Positions 16,690-25,459 of a stretch of 64,000 nt of DNA are shown piece by piece. The notes beneath the pieces are model-generated. The model was not told the DNA's origin. It made no database searches and saw only the letters and a list, made by a program, of their open reading frames with translations. How positions within the stretch are numbered: position 1 is the first letter of the stretch; every line of letters begins with the position of its first letter. Origin of the DNA: Mangrovimicrobium sp033283385. Lineage in GTDB: Bacteria; Pseudomonadota; Gammaproteobacteria; Pseudomonadales; Halieaceae. The stretch lies in the NCBI GenBank assembly GCA_033283385.1, contig JAWMQQ010000001.1:930001-994000 (forward strand). Direction: 5' to 3'. The translations under genes and the position numbers were made by a program.

Positions 16690-17313
16690 TTGGAAAAAGA
16701 GATTCATAATCTGCACGGTCAGAAAATGGGCCGCAAGGGCAGGGAGACTCGCCAGCGGATCATGGACGTGACCCTGGAAATGCTGAAAAACCGTTCCTAC
16801 AAGGACCTCACGGTTTCCGACGTCGCCTTCGAGGCCGACGTTTCCAGCTCAACTTTCTACGTCTACTTCGAGGATATCGAGGATGTACTGTTCGCCTGCG
16901 TCGAAGCGGCGGCGCTGAACCTCGACCCGCTGTTCGAGGTGCTGGAAGGCGAGTGGAACGACGACAACCTCGAGCAGAACATCCGCAAGTTCGTGGATAT
17001 CTACAACGAGCTGTGGGAGAAGTACCGCATCGAACTGCGCGTGCGCAACCTGGAGGCGGACCAGGGCAACCTGCGCTTCCTCAACCTGCGCATCGCTACC
17101 ACTCGCGGCATCCTGCAGGCGCTGGGCAAGAAGATCGCCCAGATCAACCCCAGCCTCGGCAACCCGCAACAGATCGCCATCGCCATACACGCCGCCATGG
17201 GCGCGCTGGCGGCCCAGCACGACATCGGTATCTCCGGCACCACCCGCCAGACTCGCAAGCAGCTCAGCGCCGGCATCGTCGAGATGCTCTACCGCGTCCT
17301 GCGCAGCAACTAA
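16690..17313 (+). CDS. TetR-family transcriptional regulator (candidate master regulator)
   Basis: 207 residues. The N-terminal HTH is GRETRQRIMDVTLEMLKNRS, LTVSDVAFEADVSSSTFYVYF and EDIEDVLFACVE; the remaining ~140 residues are an all-helical ligand domain with no recognisable subfamily. TTG 16690 is preferred: AGGAAG lies 7 nt upstream; ATG 16726 is a shorter alternative. An operator-like dyad (16630-16645) precedes it, and identical dyads occur at four other promoters of the window, which makes it the best candidate for their repressor. Ligands of such proteins in catabolic clusters are often acyl-CoAs; that is inference. Confidence 0.85.
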   Translation: MEKEIHNLHGQKMGRKGRETRQRIMDVTLEMLKNRSYKDLTVSDVAFEADVSSSTFYVYFEDIEDVLFACVEAAALNLDPLFEVLEGEWNDDNLEQNIRKFVDIYNELWEKYRIELRVRNLEADQGNLRFLNLRIATTRGILQALGKKIAQINPSLGNPQQIAIAIHAAMGALAAQHDIGISGTTRQTRKQLSAGIVEMLYRVLRSN

Positions 17314-17318
17314 ACCGG

Positions 17319-17397
17319 TTGTAGGAGCCCGCTATGTGGGCGATTCTGATCTACCCGCGCGCCTGATCGGGATCGCCCGCGTAGCGGGCTCCTACAA
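17319..17397. repeat. REP/BIME-like inverted repeat element, copy 1
   Basis: Two 26-nt arms (17319-17344 and 17372-17397) are inverted copies with two mismatches; each arm contains a small GCCCGC-TAYG-YGGGC hairpin and begins TTGTAGGAG. The centre includes GCCTGATCGG, shared with the second copy at 22215-22296. The element overlaps the 3' end of the MFS gene and supplies its stop codon. Confidence 0.85.
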
Positions 17398-18760
17398 GGA
17401 GATCGCGATACGGGCCCAGCGCCTGCCAGGCCAGCGCGGCCGCGATGGGGCAGAGCACAACCGGCAGCAGCGCCAGCGAGTAACGCAGGTCCTGGTCGTT
17501 GCCGAAGAGAAAATCCGTCAGCGTCGCCACGATGGTCGGGCCCAGTGCCAGGCCGAAGAGGTTGGCGAAGAACAGCGACAGCGCGGTGATCTGCGCCTTC
17601 ATCCGGTTGGGCGTAACCGCCTGCAACGCGGTGATGCCGGGGCCGTAAAAACCGTTCAGCAGGAACATCGCCGGGCAGGCCAGCACCACCGCCAGCGTCG
17701 GGTTGGGGCACAGCGGTCCCAGCGCCGTGGGTACCGCCACCAGGCAGGCGATGATCAGCAGCATGCGCGCCGGCGCATCGCTCACCCCGCGATTCACCAT
17801 GGGCTGCACCAGCCAGCCGATGACGATAGCCCCCAGGCTCCCCGCGATAATATTGATCATGCCGAACTGCAGCCCCGCGGTTTCGCGCGGCACGTCGTAA
17901 GTGCGTATCAGGAATTCGATAAACCAGGCGAGCATGCCGTAGGTCATTACCGTGAGCAGGGAGTTGGCGCCCAGGATACCGATGTAGATGCGGCGGTGGC
18001 GTTTCAGCCAGGCCCAGAACTCGCCGAGGCTGGCGCCGGTGTGCGCCGGAGCGATATCCCGGTCCGTGCGCCGCGCCGGTTCGCGGATCATACCCAGCAG
18101 CAACACCAGGATGAGCCCCGGCGCGCCCACGCTGACGAAGGTCATCTGCCACGCGCCCACATGCCCGAGCAGGGGCAGGGTGGCGCCGCCGCTGGCGGCG
18201 AAAAACTTGTAGACGAAGCCGCCGACGATCGCGGAAAGCCCGCCGCCAATCGTCACGCCGAGGCTGTAGACCGCGAAGGCACGCGCCTGCCGGTGCGGCG
18301 GGAACAGGTCCGCCAGCATGGAGAATGCCGGCGGCGACAGTGCCGCCTCGCCCACGCCCACGCCGATACGCGCGATAAACAGCGTCGCCACGCTGCGCGC
18401 CATGCCGCACAGGCAGCACATGATGCTCCACAGGAAAATGCCGACGGTGATGATCCACTTGCGGTTGCCGTGGTCCGCCAGCCGGGCGATGGGAATGCCC
18501 AGCACGATATAGAACATGGAAAACGCGAAGCCGTGCAGCAGGCTGTACTGGAAGTCCGAGATATGCAGGTCTGCGCGGATCGGCCCGATCAGCACCGCCA
18601 TCACGTTGCGGTCGATGAACGAGAGGATATAGGCTGCCAGCAGTACCGCGAGCGCGTAGTAGGCGCCGGGCGCGGGCTTCTCCACAGCGCCCGCCAGCGC
18701 GGTGTCGAGTGGCTGCTCGTGTGGCTGCTGGTGTGGATGGTCGTTCGCAGCTTGGCTCAT
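17351..18760 (-). CDS. Major facilitator superfamily transporter
   Basis: 469 residues with about 12 hydrophobic segments. AILSFIDRNVMAVLIGPIRADL-type start (DRN motif), loop 2-3 motif ARLADHGNRKWII and motif C-like RIGVGVGEAALSPPAFSML place it in the spinster-like/anion-cation symporter branch. It is probably an inner-membrane carrier for the organic acid activated by the CoA ligase encoded 92 bp upstream in the same direction. Its last ~15 residues (VGARYAGDPDQARG) are encoded by the REP-like repeat, so the native C-terminus was altered. The substrate is unknown. Confidence 0.9.
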   Translation of the reverse strand: MSQAANDHPHQQPHEQPLDTALAGAVEKPAPGAYYALAVLLAAYILSFIDRNVMAVLIGPIRADLHISDFQYSLLHGFAFSMFYIVLGIPIARLADHGNRKWIITVGIFLWSIMCCLCGMARSVATLFIARIGVGVGEAALSPPAFSMLADLFPPHRQARAFAVYSLGVTIGGGLSAIVGGFVYKFFAASGGATLPLLGHVGAWQMTFVSVGAPGLILVLLLGMIREPARRTDRDIAPAHTGASLGEFWAWLKRHRRIYIGILGANSLLTVMTYGMLAWFIEFLIRTYDVPRETAGLQFGMINIIAGSLGAIVIGWLVQPMVNRGVSDAPARMLLIIACLVAVPTALGPLCPNPTLAVVLACPAMFLLNGFYGPGITALQAVTPNRMKAQITALSLFFANLFGLALGPTIVATLTDFLFGNDQDLRYSLALLPVVLCPIAAALAWQALGPYRDLLVGARYAGDPDQARG

Positions 18761-18852
18761 ATCCCCGGGTTCCCCGATTGTTGTTATCGCTGTTTACGAG
18801 CGCCAACTCTACCGCGTAATTCCGCCCCCGGGCAAAGCGGGAGCGCGGTGAT

Positions 18853-20352
18853 CTAGCCCGCGTACTTCGCCTTCAGTTCGCGCACCGGGATCTTGCCCGC
18901 GGGGTTTCTCGGCATCACGTCGATAAAGGCGATGGAGCGCGGCACCTTGAAGCCGGCAACCCTGGCGCGGGTAAAGCCACGGATATCCTCGACCAAAGCG
19001 TCTGTGCCCAGCGTGCCGTCCCGCAACTGCACCACGGCCTTGACCTCCTCGCCCCACTCCTCGTTGGGAATGCCGAACACCACCGCGTCCACGATCTGCG
19101 GATGCTCCATCAGCGCTTCCTCGATCTCCGCCGGGTAGATGTTCACGCCGCCGGAGATGATCATGTTGGACTCCCGGTCGGAGAGGTAGACGAAGCCGTC
19201 CTCCACCCGCCCGATATCCCCCAGGGACACCACGTGGGGCAGTGGGTGCGACTTGCGGGTTTTTTCCGGGTCGTTGTGGTACTCGAAGATACCGGCCAGG
19301 GTTTTGTGGCGGCACAGCAGCAGGCCTTCCGGCGCGTCGACGGGCTCGCCGGTTGCATCGCCGACGAAAACCTCGAAGTGGGGCAGCGGCTTGCCCACGG
19401 TTCCCGGGTGCGCCAGCCAGTCGGCGCTGTTCACCATGGTGACGGTGCCGGATTCGGTGGCGCCCCAGTACTCGGTGAGCATGGGGCCCCACCAGTCGAT
19501 CATGCGCTGCTTCACGCTGCGGGAGATCGGCGCCGCGCCGTGCAGCACGTAGTCCAGCGAGCTGAGGTTGGCGTCGTCCGCTTCGCCGCGCTCGCGCGCC
19601 TCCAGCAGGCGCACGAACATGGTTGGCACCAGGTGGGTGGTCACCACGCGGTAGTCGCCCACGGCCTTGAAGAAGGTCTCGCAGCTCCATTTGGGCATGA
19701 TCACCACCGGCGCGCCGTTGAGCATGTCGTAGATGGCGAACAGGCCCGGCGCCGCGTGGTACAGCGGCCCGGTAACCAGGTGCGGGCCGCGGCCGGTGAG
19801 GCCGAAGGCTTCGCCAAAGCCGCGCATGCGCGCGATCATCTCGTCCACCCGCGCGGGCCTGGCGCGCTTCACGCCCTTGGGGCGGCCGGTGGTGCCGCTG
19901 GTGTAGAGCATGTTGCCGCCGGCGGGGCTGTCCGCCTCGATGGACGATTGTGCGGGTATCGGCAGCGTGGGCAGCAGTTGCTGGATATTTACCGCCGTGC
20001 CCGAGCTGTCCGCCAGCAGTAACGGCGCCAGGGCGTCGTCGTGGAAAATGATTTTTGCGCCGCAGTCCCGGCGGATGTAGTCCACTTCGCTGGCGGTGAG
20101 GTGGGTGTTGATCGGCGTCACCCAGAGCCCCGCCAGCAGGCCGGCGAGCATCGCCTCCACGTACTCGATGCGGTTGCCGACCAGCAGGGCGACGTGCTCG
20201 CCGGGTTGCAGGCCGGCCTCGTCCGTCAGGTAGCGGGTGAGGGCGCGCACGTTGTCGTCCAGTTCGCGCCAGCTGCGCGCCTGCGAGAGGTCGGTGATGG
20301 CCAGCGCGTCGGGCTTGCTGGCCAGTTGTTCTTCGAAGCAGCTGAATGTCAC
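18853..20352 (-). CDS. AMP-forming acyl-CoA synthetase
   Basis: 499 residues of the ANL superfamily. Seen: LYTSGTTGRPKGVKRARP (P-loop), TEYWGATESGTVT, hinge SDRESNMIISGGVNIYPAEI and C-terminal MPRNPAGKIPVRELK with the catalytic Lys. It should form acyl-CoA from a free acid. The length fits short/medium-chain or cyclic-acid ligases rather than long-chain ones. It heads a minus-strand pair with the MFS transporter, suggesting coupled uptake and activation. The 199-bp divergent spacer to the DUF35 gene contains one operator-like dyad. Confidence 0.9.
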   Translation of the reverse strand: MTFSCFEEQLASKPDALAITDLSQARSWRELDDNVRALTRYLTDEAGLQPGEHVALLVGNRIEYVEAMLAGLLAGLWVTPINTHLTASEVDYIRRDCGAKIIFHDDALAPLLLADSSGTAVNIQQLLPTLPIPAQSSIEADSPAGGNMLYTSGTTGRPKGVKRARPARVDEMIARMRGFGEAFGLTGRGPHLVTGPLYHAAPGLFAIYDMLNGAPVVIMPKWSCETFFKAVGDYRVVTTHLVPTMFVRLLEARERGEADDANLSSLDYVLHGAAPISRSVKQRMIDWWGPMLTEYWGATESGTVTMVNSADWLAHPGTVGKPLPHFEVFVGDATGEPVDAPEGLLLCRHKTLAGIFEYHNDPEKTRKSHPLPHVVSLGDIGRVEDGFVYLSDRESNMIISGGVNIYPAEIEEALMEHPQIVDAVVFGIPNEEWGEEVKAVVQLRDGTLGTDALVEDIRGFTRARVAGFKVPRSIAFIDVMPRNPAGKIPVRELKAKYAG

Positions 20353-20473
20353 CTGGGTCTACCAATAACTGACGGGTCGCCAATTATAGAGACCCGCGGG
20401 GGCGCGCGTCCAGCCGGCGGGGAGAGGGCGGTCCAAACGGACGATGCATGGCGTTCCCAGCGCGGTGTATAAA

Positions 20474-20489
20474 TTGACATTAAATCAGT
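20474..20489 (+). promoter_or_regulatory. Operator-like dyad TTGACA-N5-TCAGT in divergent spacer
   Basis: TTGACA (20474-20479), five bases, TCAGT (20485-20489); a -10-like TAGCAT lies 18 bp after the -35. The site is 63 bp upstream of the DUF35 gene and 122 bp from the divergent CoA-ligase start, so one repressor could serve both directions. Confidence 0.6.
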
Positions 20490-20551
20490 TTAGCCACTAG
20501 CATGCCCGCAACCGGCCGCAGCCGCGAGCCCCTGGCAAGACGGAGACCGCC

Positions 20552-20983
20552 ATGCCCAAACCCCAAGTACCCGTCATCGAAGGCTGGTTTACCGTCCTGG
20601 ACGGCGAGCCCCATCTGCTGGGAACCCGCTGCACCGCCTGTGGCAGCTACTACTTTCCCCGCCAGAGCCTGTATTGCCGGAACCCCGCCTGCGATGGCGA
20701 GGAGTTCGAGGAGGTGCCGCTGTCGCGTCGCGGCACGCTCTGGTCCTTCACCAACGCCATGTACCAGCCGCCCGAACCCTTCGTGGCGGAAGACCCGCAC
20801 GTGCCCTACGCCATCCTCGCGGTGGAACTGGAAAAGGAAAAGATGATCGTCCTCGGACAGGGTGTGCGCGGCCTGGAGTGCGTCGATCTCGAGGTAGGGA
20901 TGCCCATGGAACTGGTGCTGGATACCCTGAGCGAGACCGACGAGCGGGCCACGATCACCTGGAAGTGGTCGCCGGCAGCCTGA
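20552..20983 (+). CDS. DUF35 zinc-ribbon/OB-fold acyl-CoA-binding protein
   Basis: 143 residues. The N-terminal rubredoxin-like zinc ribbon has Cys-x2-Cys (CTACG) and a second Cys pair (YCRNPAC), followed by an OB-fold (LWSFTNAMYQPPEPF; YAILAVELEKEKMIVLGQGV). Such proteins bind acyl-CoA and partner thiolase-like enzymes: ChsH2 with Ltp2 in mycobacterial cholesterol side-chain cleavage, or HMG-CoA/thiolase complexes. The thiolase-like gene follows 42 bp downstream. The ATG has CGGAG 6-10 nt upstream. Confidence 0.9.
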   Translation: MPKPQVPVIEGWFTVLDGEPHLLGTRCTACGSYYFPRQSLYCRNPACDGEEFEEVPLSRRGTLWSFTNAMYQPPEPFVAEDPHVPYAILAVELEKEKMIVLGQGVRGLECVDLEVGMPMELVLDTLSETDERATITWKWSPAA

Positions 20984-21025
20984 GCCTGCCGCTGCGACCT
21001 TGAACTGCGGACAGAGACTGAGTAG

Positions 21026-22213
21026 ATGAGCACGGAAAAAGACATAGCAGTACTGGGCATCGGCATGCACCCCTGGGGAAAGTGGGGCAGGAACTTTGTC
21101 GAGTACGGGGTAAAAGCCTGCCGCGAGGCCATCGCCGACGCGGGAGTGCGCTGGCAGGATGTCGGCTTCGTCTCCGGCGCCGCCACCATGCGCTGCGGCT
21201 ACCCGGGCTACGTGGCCGGCGCGACCTTCGCCCAGGCGCTGGGCTGGCAGGGCGCGGAGGTCAACACGTCCTACGCAGCCTGCGCATCCGGTTCACAGGC
21301 GCTTGCGGCGGCGCGCACGAAAATACTGGCCGGCCAGTGCGACGTGGCGCTGGTGGTCGGTTCCGACACCACGCCCAAGGGCTTTCTCAAGCCCGCGCCG
21401 GGCGACCGGCCGGAAGACCCGGACTGGGTGCGGTTCCGCCTCGGTATTACCAACCCGTCCTATTTCGGCCTCTACGCCCGCAGGCGCATGGCGCTGTACG
21501 GCGACAGCGTGGACGACTTCGCGATGGTCAAGGTGAAGAACGCGGAGCATGGTTTTACCAACCCCAATGCCCGCTACCGCAAGCGTTTCAGCATGGAGGA
21601 CGTCTCCGCCTCGGCCATGGTGGCGGACCCGCTGCGGCTGATGGACATCTGCGCCACCTCCGACGGTGCGGCGGCGCTGGTGGTGTGTTCCATGGACTAC
21701 GCCCGCAAGCTGGGCAGGGGCGACGCCGTGCGCATCGCCGCCATCTCCACCGTCACGCCGACCTACGCGTCCGAACTGGTGGAAATGCCGGACATCGCCA
21801 CCGACTCCGCCGCCGCGGTGGACGCACAGCGCTTTCGCGCGGCGCTGCCGGCGAAGGCTTACGAGGAGGCGGGGATCGGACCCGGGGACGTATCCGTGGC
21901 TGAAGTCTACGATCTCTCCACCGCACTGGAACTGGACTGGTACGAAGACCTGCAGCTGTGCCCGCGCGGCGAGGCTGCGGCACTGCTGCGCTCGGGCGAT
22001 ACGCGTATCGGCGGGCGCGTGCCCGTCAACCCGTCGGGCGGCCTGGCCTGTTTCGGCGAGGCGGTGCCCGCCCAGGCGCTGGCCCAGGTGTGCGAACTGG
22101 TGCAGCAGTTGCGCGGCACCGCCGGGGAGCGGCAGGTCGAGGGAGCGAGGGTTGGAATTACCGCCAACCAGGGGCTTTTCGGCCACGGCTCCACCGTGAT
22201 CGTCAAGCGATAA
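21026..22213 (+). CDS. Thiolase-like protein (SCP-x/Ltp type), partner of DUF35
   Basis: 395 residues with the duplicated thiolase fold: N-terminal AVLGIGMHPWGKWGRNFVEY, then SYAACASGSQALAAARTKIL with a Cys (Cys86) at the nucleophile position, and C-terminal NPSGGLACFGEAVPAQALAQ and GITANQGLFGHGST. This subgroup covers sterol-carrier-type thiolases and retro-aldolases acting on side-chain CoA esters. Because Cys86 is kept, true thiolysis is possible here, unlike in the second copy at 61433. The DUF35 protein encoded upstream likely supplies acyl-CoA binding. The substrate is inferred to be bulky. Confidence 0.85.
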   Translation: MSTEKDIAVLGIGMHPWGKWGRNFVEYGVKACREAIADAGVRWQDVGFVSGAATMRCGYPGYVAGATFAQALGWQGAEVNTSYAACASGSQALAAARTKILAGQCDVALVVGSDTTPKGFLKPAPGDRPEDPDWVRFRLGITNPSYFGLYARRRMALYGDSVDDFAMVKVKNAEHGFTNPNARYRKRFSMEDVSASAMVADPLRLMDICATSDGAAALVVCSMDYARKLGRGDAVRIAAISTVTPTYASELVEMPDIATDSAAAVDAQRFRAALPAKAYEEAGIGPGDVSVAEVYDLSTALELDWYEDLQLCPRGEAAALLRSGDTRIGGRVPVNPSGGLACFGEAVPAQALAQVCELVQQLRGTAGERQVEGARVGITANQGLFGHGSTVIVKR

Positions 22214-22214
22214 C

Positions 22215-22296
22215 CCCCCGTAGGAGCCTGCTACGCAGGCGATGCGGTGCCTGATCGGCGTACGGTGATCGCCTGCGTAGCAGGCTCCTACGGGGG
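22215..22296. repeat. REP/BIME-like inverted repeat element, copy 2
   Basis: Perfect 29-bp inverted arms (22215-22243 and 22268-22296) around a 24-nt centre containing GCCTGATCGG, the same core as copy 1 at 17319-17397. Each arm contains the GTAGGAGCCTGCTACGCAGG-type hairpin. It begins three bases after the thiolase stop codon and may also protect or terminate that transcript. Confidence 0.9.
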
Positions 22297-22335
22297 CGTG
22301 CGATCGCGCGGGCGTCGCCCCGGAAATTCCAATAA

Positions 22336-22369
22336 TTGAATTGACGTCAGTTTTATCGGCGCGTATATT
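22336..22369 (+). promoter_or_regulatory. Promoter with operator-like dyad for the 12-gene operon
   Basis: -35 TTGACG (22341-22346), 17-bp spacer, -10 TATATT (22364-22369). The dyad TTGAAT-N5-TCAGT (22336-22351) overlaps the -35. This is the best-formed promoter of the five sharing this dyad. The expected transcript starts about 30 bp upstream of the TTG start of the cyclase-family gene and runs through 35029. Confidence 0.7.
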
Positions 22370-22406
22370 TCCACTCGTACGCAACGACGATAATAAGGGT
22401 AGTCAA

Positions 22407-23444
22407 TTGAATCGCTGGACCAACAGGCCTGAAGGCTCGAACTGGGGGGAGTTTGGTGAAAACGACGCCCTGGGTCGGGTCAACCTGTTGACCCCCGCCA
22501 AGGTACTGCAGGCGGTTGCGGAAGTCAGAGAAGGTGTCAATTTTTGCCTCTCGCTACCGCTGGACTACCCGGGCCGCTCCGCGCTAAACCCGCGCCGCTT
22601 TCCACCGCAGATGCAGTTTTCCATGCGCGGCGACGACCCCGCCATGTGCTACCCGATGGAGCGCGTGAACCCCGGCCAGACCGACGTGGTCTGCGACGAC
22701 CGGGTGACCCTGTCCACCCAGTACTCGACCCAGTGGGACAGCCTCGCCCATATGGGTGCGCTGTTCGACGCCAACGGCGACGGCGCCGAAGAAGTGGTTT
22801 TCTACAACGGTTACCGCGGCGGCGTGGAAGTGCGCGGGCCAAAGGATTACCTCGATGGCGACAAGCCGCAGGAACCGCCCTATGGCGCCGGCCCGCTGGG
22901 GATAGACGCCCTCGCTGTCGCCGGCATGCAGGGGCGCGGTGTCATGGTCGACCTGCACGCCCACTACGGCGATGCGCGCGAGGCGATCGGTTACGACGCG
23001 CTGATGCGCATCCTCGAGGCGGACGGCGTGGAAGTGGAGAGTGGCGACATCCTCTGCCTGCGCACCGGCTTCGACCGCGTGCTGCTCGGTTACGGCAAAA
23101 ACCCGCCCGAAGGTATCCAGCACGAGATCTGTACCGGGCTCGATGGCTCGGACAAAAAACTTCTCGACTGGATAACCGATTCCGGCGTCGCCGCGCTGGT
23201 CTCGGATAACGAGGCTGTGGAGTTCCTGCCCACGCCCAGCCCGCCGGCGCATCGCGGTGCGTTTTTCCCGCTGCATGAGCACTGCCTGTTCAAGCTCGGC
23301 ATCCCGCTGGGCGAGCTGTTCCTGCTCAGCGACCTCGCCGACTGGCTGCGCTCGGCCGGGCGCTGTCGCTTCATGCTCACCGCGCCACCGCTGCGACTAC
23401 CCGGCGCGGTCGGCTCGCCAGTCACCGCCATTGCCACCGTGTAA
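22407..23444 (+). CDS. Cyclase-family (kynurenine formamidase-like) metal hydrolase
   Basis: 345 residues of the PF04199 cyclase family. Seen: GENDALGRVNLLTPAKVLQA (typical N-terminus of this subgroup), TQWDSLAHMG with Asp and His likely replacing the usual HxGTHxD metal cluster in part, VMVDLHAHYG, LCLRTGFDRV and FPLHEHCLFKLGIPLGELF. Family members hydrolyse amide or lactone/enol bonds, or cyclic diketones. TTG 22407 is chosen: AAGGGT lies 6 nt upstream. It is the first gene of a 12-gene operon and precedes a BVMO, so lactone or ring hydrolysis is plausible. Confidence 0.8.
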   Translation: MNRWTNRPEGSNWGEFGENDALGRVNLLTPAKVLQAVAEVREGVNFCLSLPLDYPGRSALNPRRFPPQMQFSMRGDDPAMCYPMERVNPGQTDVVCDDRVTLSTQYSTQWDSLAHMGALFDANGDGAEEVVFYNGYRGGVEVRGPKDYLDGDKPQEPPYGAGPLGIDALAVAGMQGRGVMVDLHAHYGDAREAIGYDALMRILEADGVEVESGDILCLRTGFDRVLLGYGKNPPEGIQHEICTGLDGSDKKLLDWITDSGVAALVSDNEAVEFLPTPSPPAHRGAFFPLHEHCLFKLGIPLGELFLLSDLADWLRSAGRCRFMLTAPPLRLPGAVGSPVTAIATV

Positions 23445-23479
23445 GCCTGCAATACCAGGATTTGCCAGAGAAACGAGTT

Positions 23480-25438
23480 ATGGATTTAACCAGTCAGATT
23501 CAACAGGCCGCTGCCGATCCCGCCGCTTTGCGTACCGCGGTGGCCGGGTCCCACGTGCTGCCCCTGCTGATGAGCTACGTGCACCTCACCGGTGACAAGT
23601 CCTTCCTGGCGCGGGTAAAGCCCTATGTGCACGGTGGCTGGGATTACCAGCAGGAGATTCCGCAGGAACTGCAGGACGAGATCCGCGCCGCGCTGGTAGC
23701 GGCTATCGAGCGCCTGGCCGGCGAGGGCGGCGTGCAGCACAGGGAGCCGACGACGGCCGAGCTCAAGGAGATGATGGACGTCGCCTGCGGCGCCGACGTG
23801 CCGGAGAAATACCTGCCCATCTTCTACGAGGAAACCTGCTTCGGCGGCAAGGACTACCGCGCCGTGGAATGGCGCAAGCCGGTCGCGAAGGAAAAACTGG
23901 AGAACTTCCAGGTGGTCATCGCCGGCGCCGGCTTCTCCGGCGTGGTGATGGGCGTGCGCCTCAAGCAGGCGGGCATTCCCTTCGTGATCATCGAGAAAAA
24001 CGACGCCATCGGCGGCACCTGGTACGAGAACACCTACCCGGGCATCGGCGTGGATACGCCCTGCCATTTCTATTCCTTCTCCCTGCTGCCCAACCCGGAC
24101 TGGCCGGAGTTTTTCAGCAAGGGCGCTGAACTGCTCGCCTATATCAACCGCATCGCCGACGAGTTCGGCGTGCGCGAGCACATTCGCTTCAACGAGGAAA
24201 TCACCGCAGCGGAGTATGACGAGAGCGCCTGCCGCTGGCGCATCACCACCACCAGCCAGCAACTGGAGGCCAACGCGTTTGTCAGCGCGGTGGGCATCCT
24301 CAACCGTCCGTCCATCCCCGACATTCCCGGCATCGACAGCTTCAAGGGGCCGAAATTCCACTCCGCGCGCTGGGACCACAGCGTGGATATTACCGGCAAG
24401 AATGTGGCGATGGTCGGCACCGGCGCCAGCGGCATCCAGATCGCCCCTTCAATCGCGCCCAAAGTCGGCCACCTGACGATTTTCCAGCGCTCCAAGCACT
24501 GGATCATCCGCCACCCCATGTACCACGAGCACGTGCCGGAGGCGGTGACCTGGGCGACCAAGCACATTCCGTACTACATGGAATGGTTCCGCTTCCAGCT
24601 GTTCTGGGCGGCCTCCGACGGCTTCCACCCGACCCTGCGCATCGACCCGGAGTGGACAGATCCCGAGCACTCGCTGAACGCCGAAAACGCGAAGATGCGC
24701 GAGGAACTCATCCAGTACATAACCTCGGAGCTGGGCGAGCGGACCGACCTGCTGGAAAAGGTCATCCCGGACTACCCGCCCTTCGGCAAGCGCATGCTGC
24801 GCGACAATAACTGGTTCCGCATGCTGTGCCAGCCCAACGTGGATCTCTACGCGGGCGACATCGACCACATCGAGGAAGACGGCATCGTCGCTGGCGGCAG
24901 GAAGTACCCGGCGGACGTGATCGTCTTCGCCACCGGTTTCCACGCCTCGAAACTGCTGTCCCCGATGCACATCAAGGGCCGCAGCGGCAAGACCATCCGC
25001 GAACTCTGGGGCGACGACGACCCCCGCGCCCACCTCGGCATCACCGTGCCCGACTTCCCGAATTTCTTCGTGCTGTACGGGCCCAACACCAACCTCGCCC
25101 ACGGCGGCAGCGCCTTCTTCCACAGCGAGTGCCAGATTCGCTATATCTGCGAAGCCCTGCGCGAGATGCTGGAGAACGGCTGGGACGAGATCGAGGTTAA
25201 AGAGGCACCCTTCGAGGCGTACAATGAGCGCGTCGACGCGGAACACCGGCAGCTGGTGTGGTCGCACCCCGGCGTCACCAGCTGGTACAAGAACAAGAAG
25301 GGCAGGGTGATCATGAACTCGCCCTGGAAGCTGGCGGACTACCGCCACTTCACCGCGGATATCGACCTTTCGGAGTACTCGTGCCGACGCCTCGATGAAC
25401 ACGCCGAAGCGGGGGGCGCTGCCGGCGCCGCCAGCTAG
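23480..25438 (+). CDS. Baeyer-Villiger / flavin-containing monooxygenase with N-terminal extension
   Basis: 652 residues. FAD Rossmann motif VVIAGAGFSGVVMGVRL (about residue 150), BVMO fingerprint FKGPKFHSARWDH and NADPH motif MVGTGASGIQIAP are all present. The first ~140 residues are an extra helical domain, as in long-type BVMOs that act on bulky cyclic ketones (cyclododecanone, steroid or phenylacetone-type enzymes). The reaction would insert oxygen next to a ketone to give an ester or lactone. ATG 23480 fits GAGAAACGAG upstream. It lies 35 bp after the cyclase-family gene, whose product could open the lactone. Confidence 0.9.
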   Translation: MDLTSQIQQAAADPAALRTAVAGSHVLPLLMSYVHLTGDKSFLARVKPYVHGGWDYQQEIPQELQDEIRAALVAAIERLAGEGGVQHREPTTAELKEMMDVACGADVPEKYLPIFYEETCFGGKDYRAVEWRKPVAKEKLENFQVVIAGAGFSGVVMGVRLKQAGIPFVIIEKNDAIGGTWYENTYPGIGVDTPCHFYSFSLLPNPDWPEFFSKGAELLAYINRIADEFGVREHIRFNEEITAAEYDESACRWRITTTSQQLEANAFVSAVGILNRPSIPDIPGIDSFKGPKFHSARWDHSVDITGKNVAMVGTGASGIQIAPSIAPKVGHLTIFQRSKHWIIRHPMYHEHVPEAVTWATKHIPYYMEWFRFQLFWAASDGFHPTLRIDPEWTDPEHSLNAENAKMREELIQYITSELGERTDLLEKVIPDYPPFGKRMLRDNNWFRMLCQPNVDLYAGDIDHIEEDGIVAGGRKYPADVIVFATGFHASKLLSPMHIKGRSGKTIRELWGDDDPRAHLGITVPDFPNFFVLYGPNTNLAHGGSAFFHSECQIRYICEALREMLENGWDEIEVKEAPFEAYNERVDAEHRQLVWSHPGVTSWYKNKKGRVIMNSPWKLADYRHFTADIDLSEYSCRRLDEHAEAGGAAGAAS

Positions 25439-25459
25439 TCGCCCAGGAGCAGACCGATC

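Noticed and set aside
17310..18856. Long frames on both strands overlapping the MFS gene
   Set aside because: Low-complexity Arg/Gln/His-rich translations; only the 17351-18760 minus frame has membrane segments and MFS motifs.
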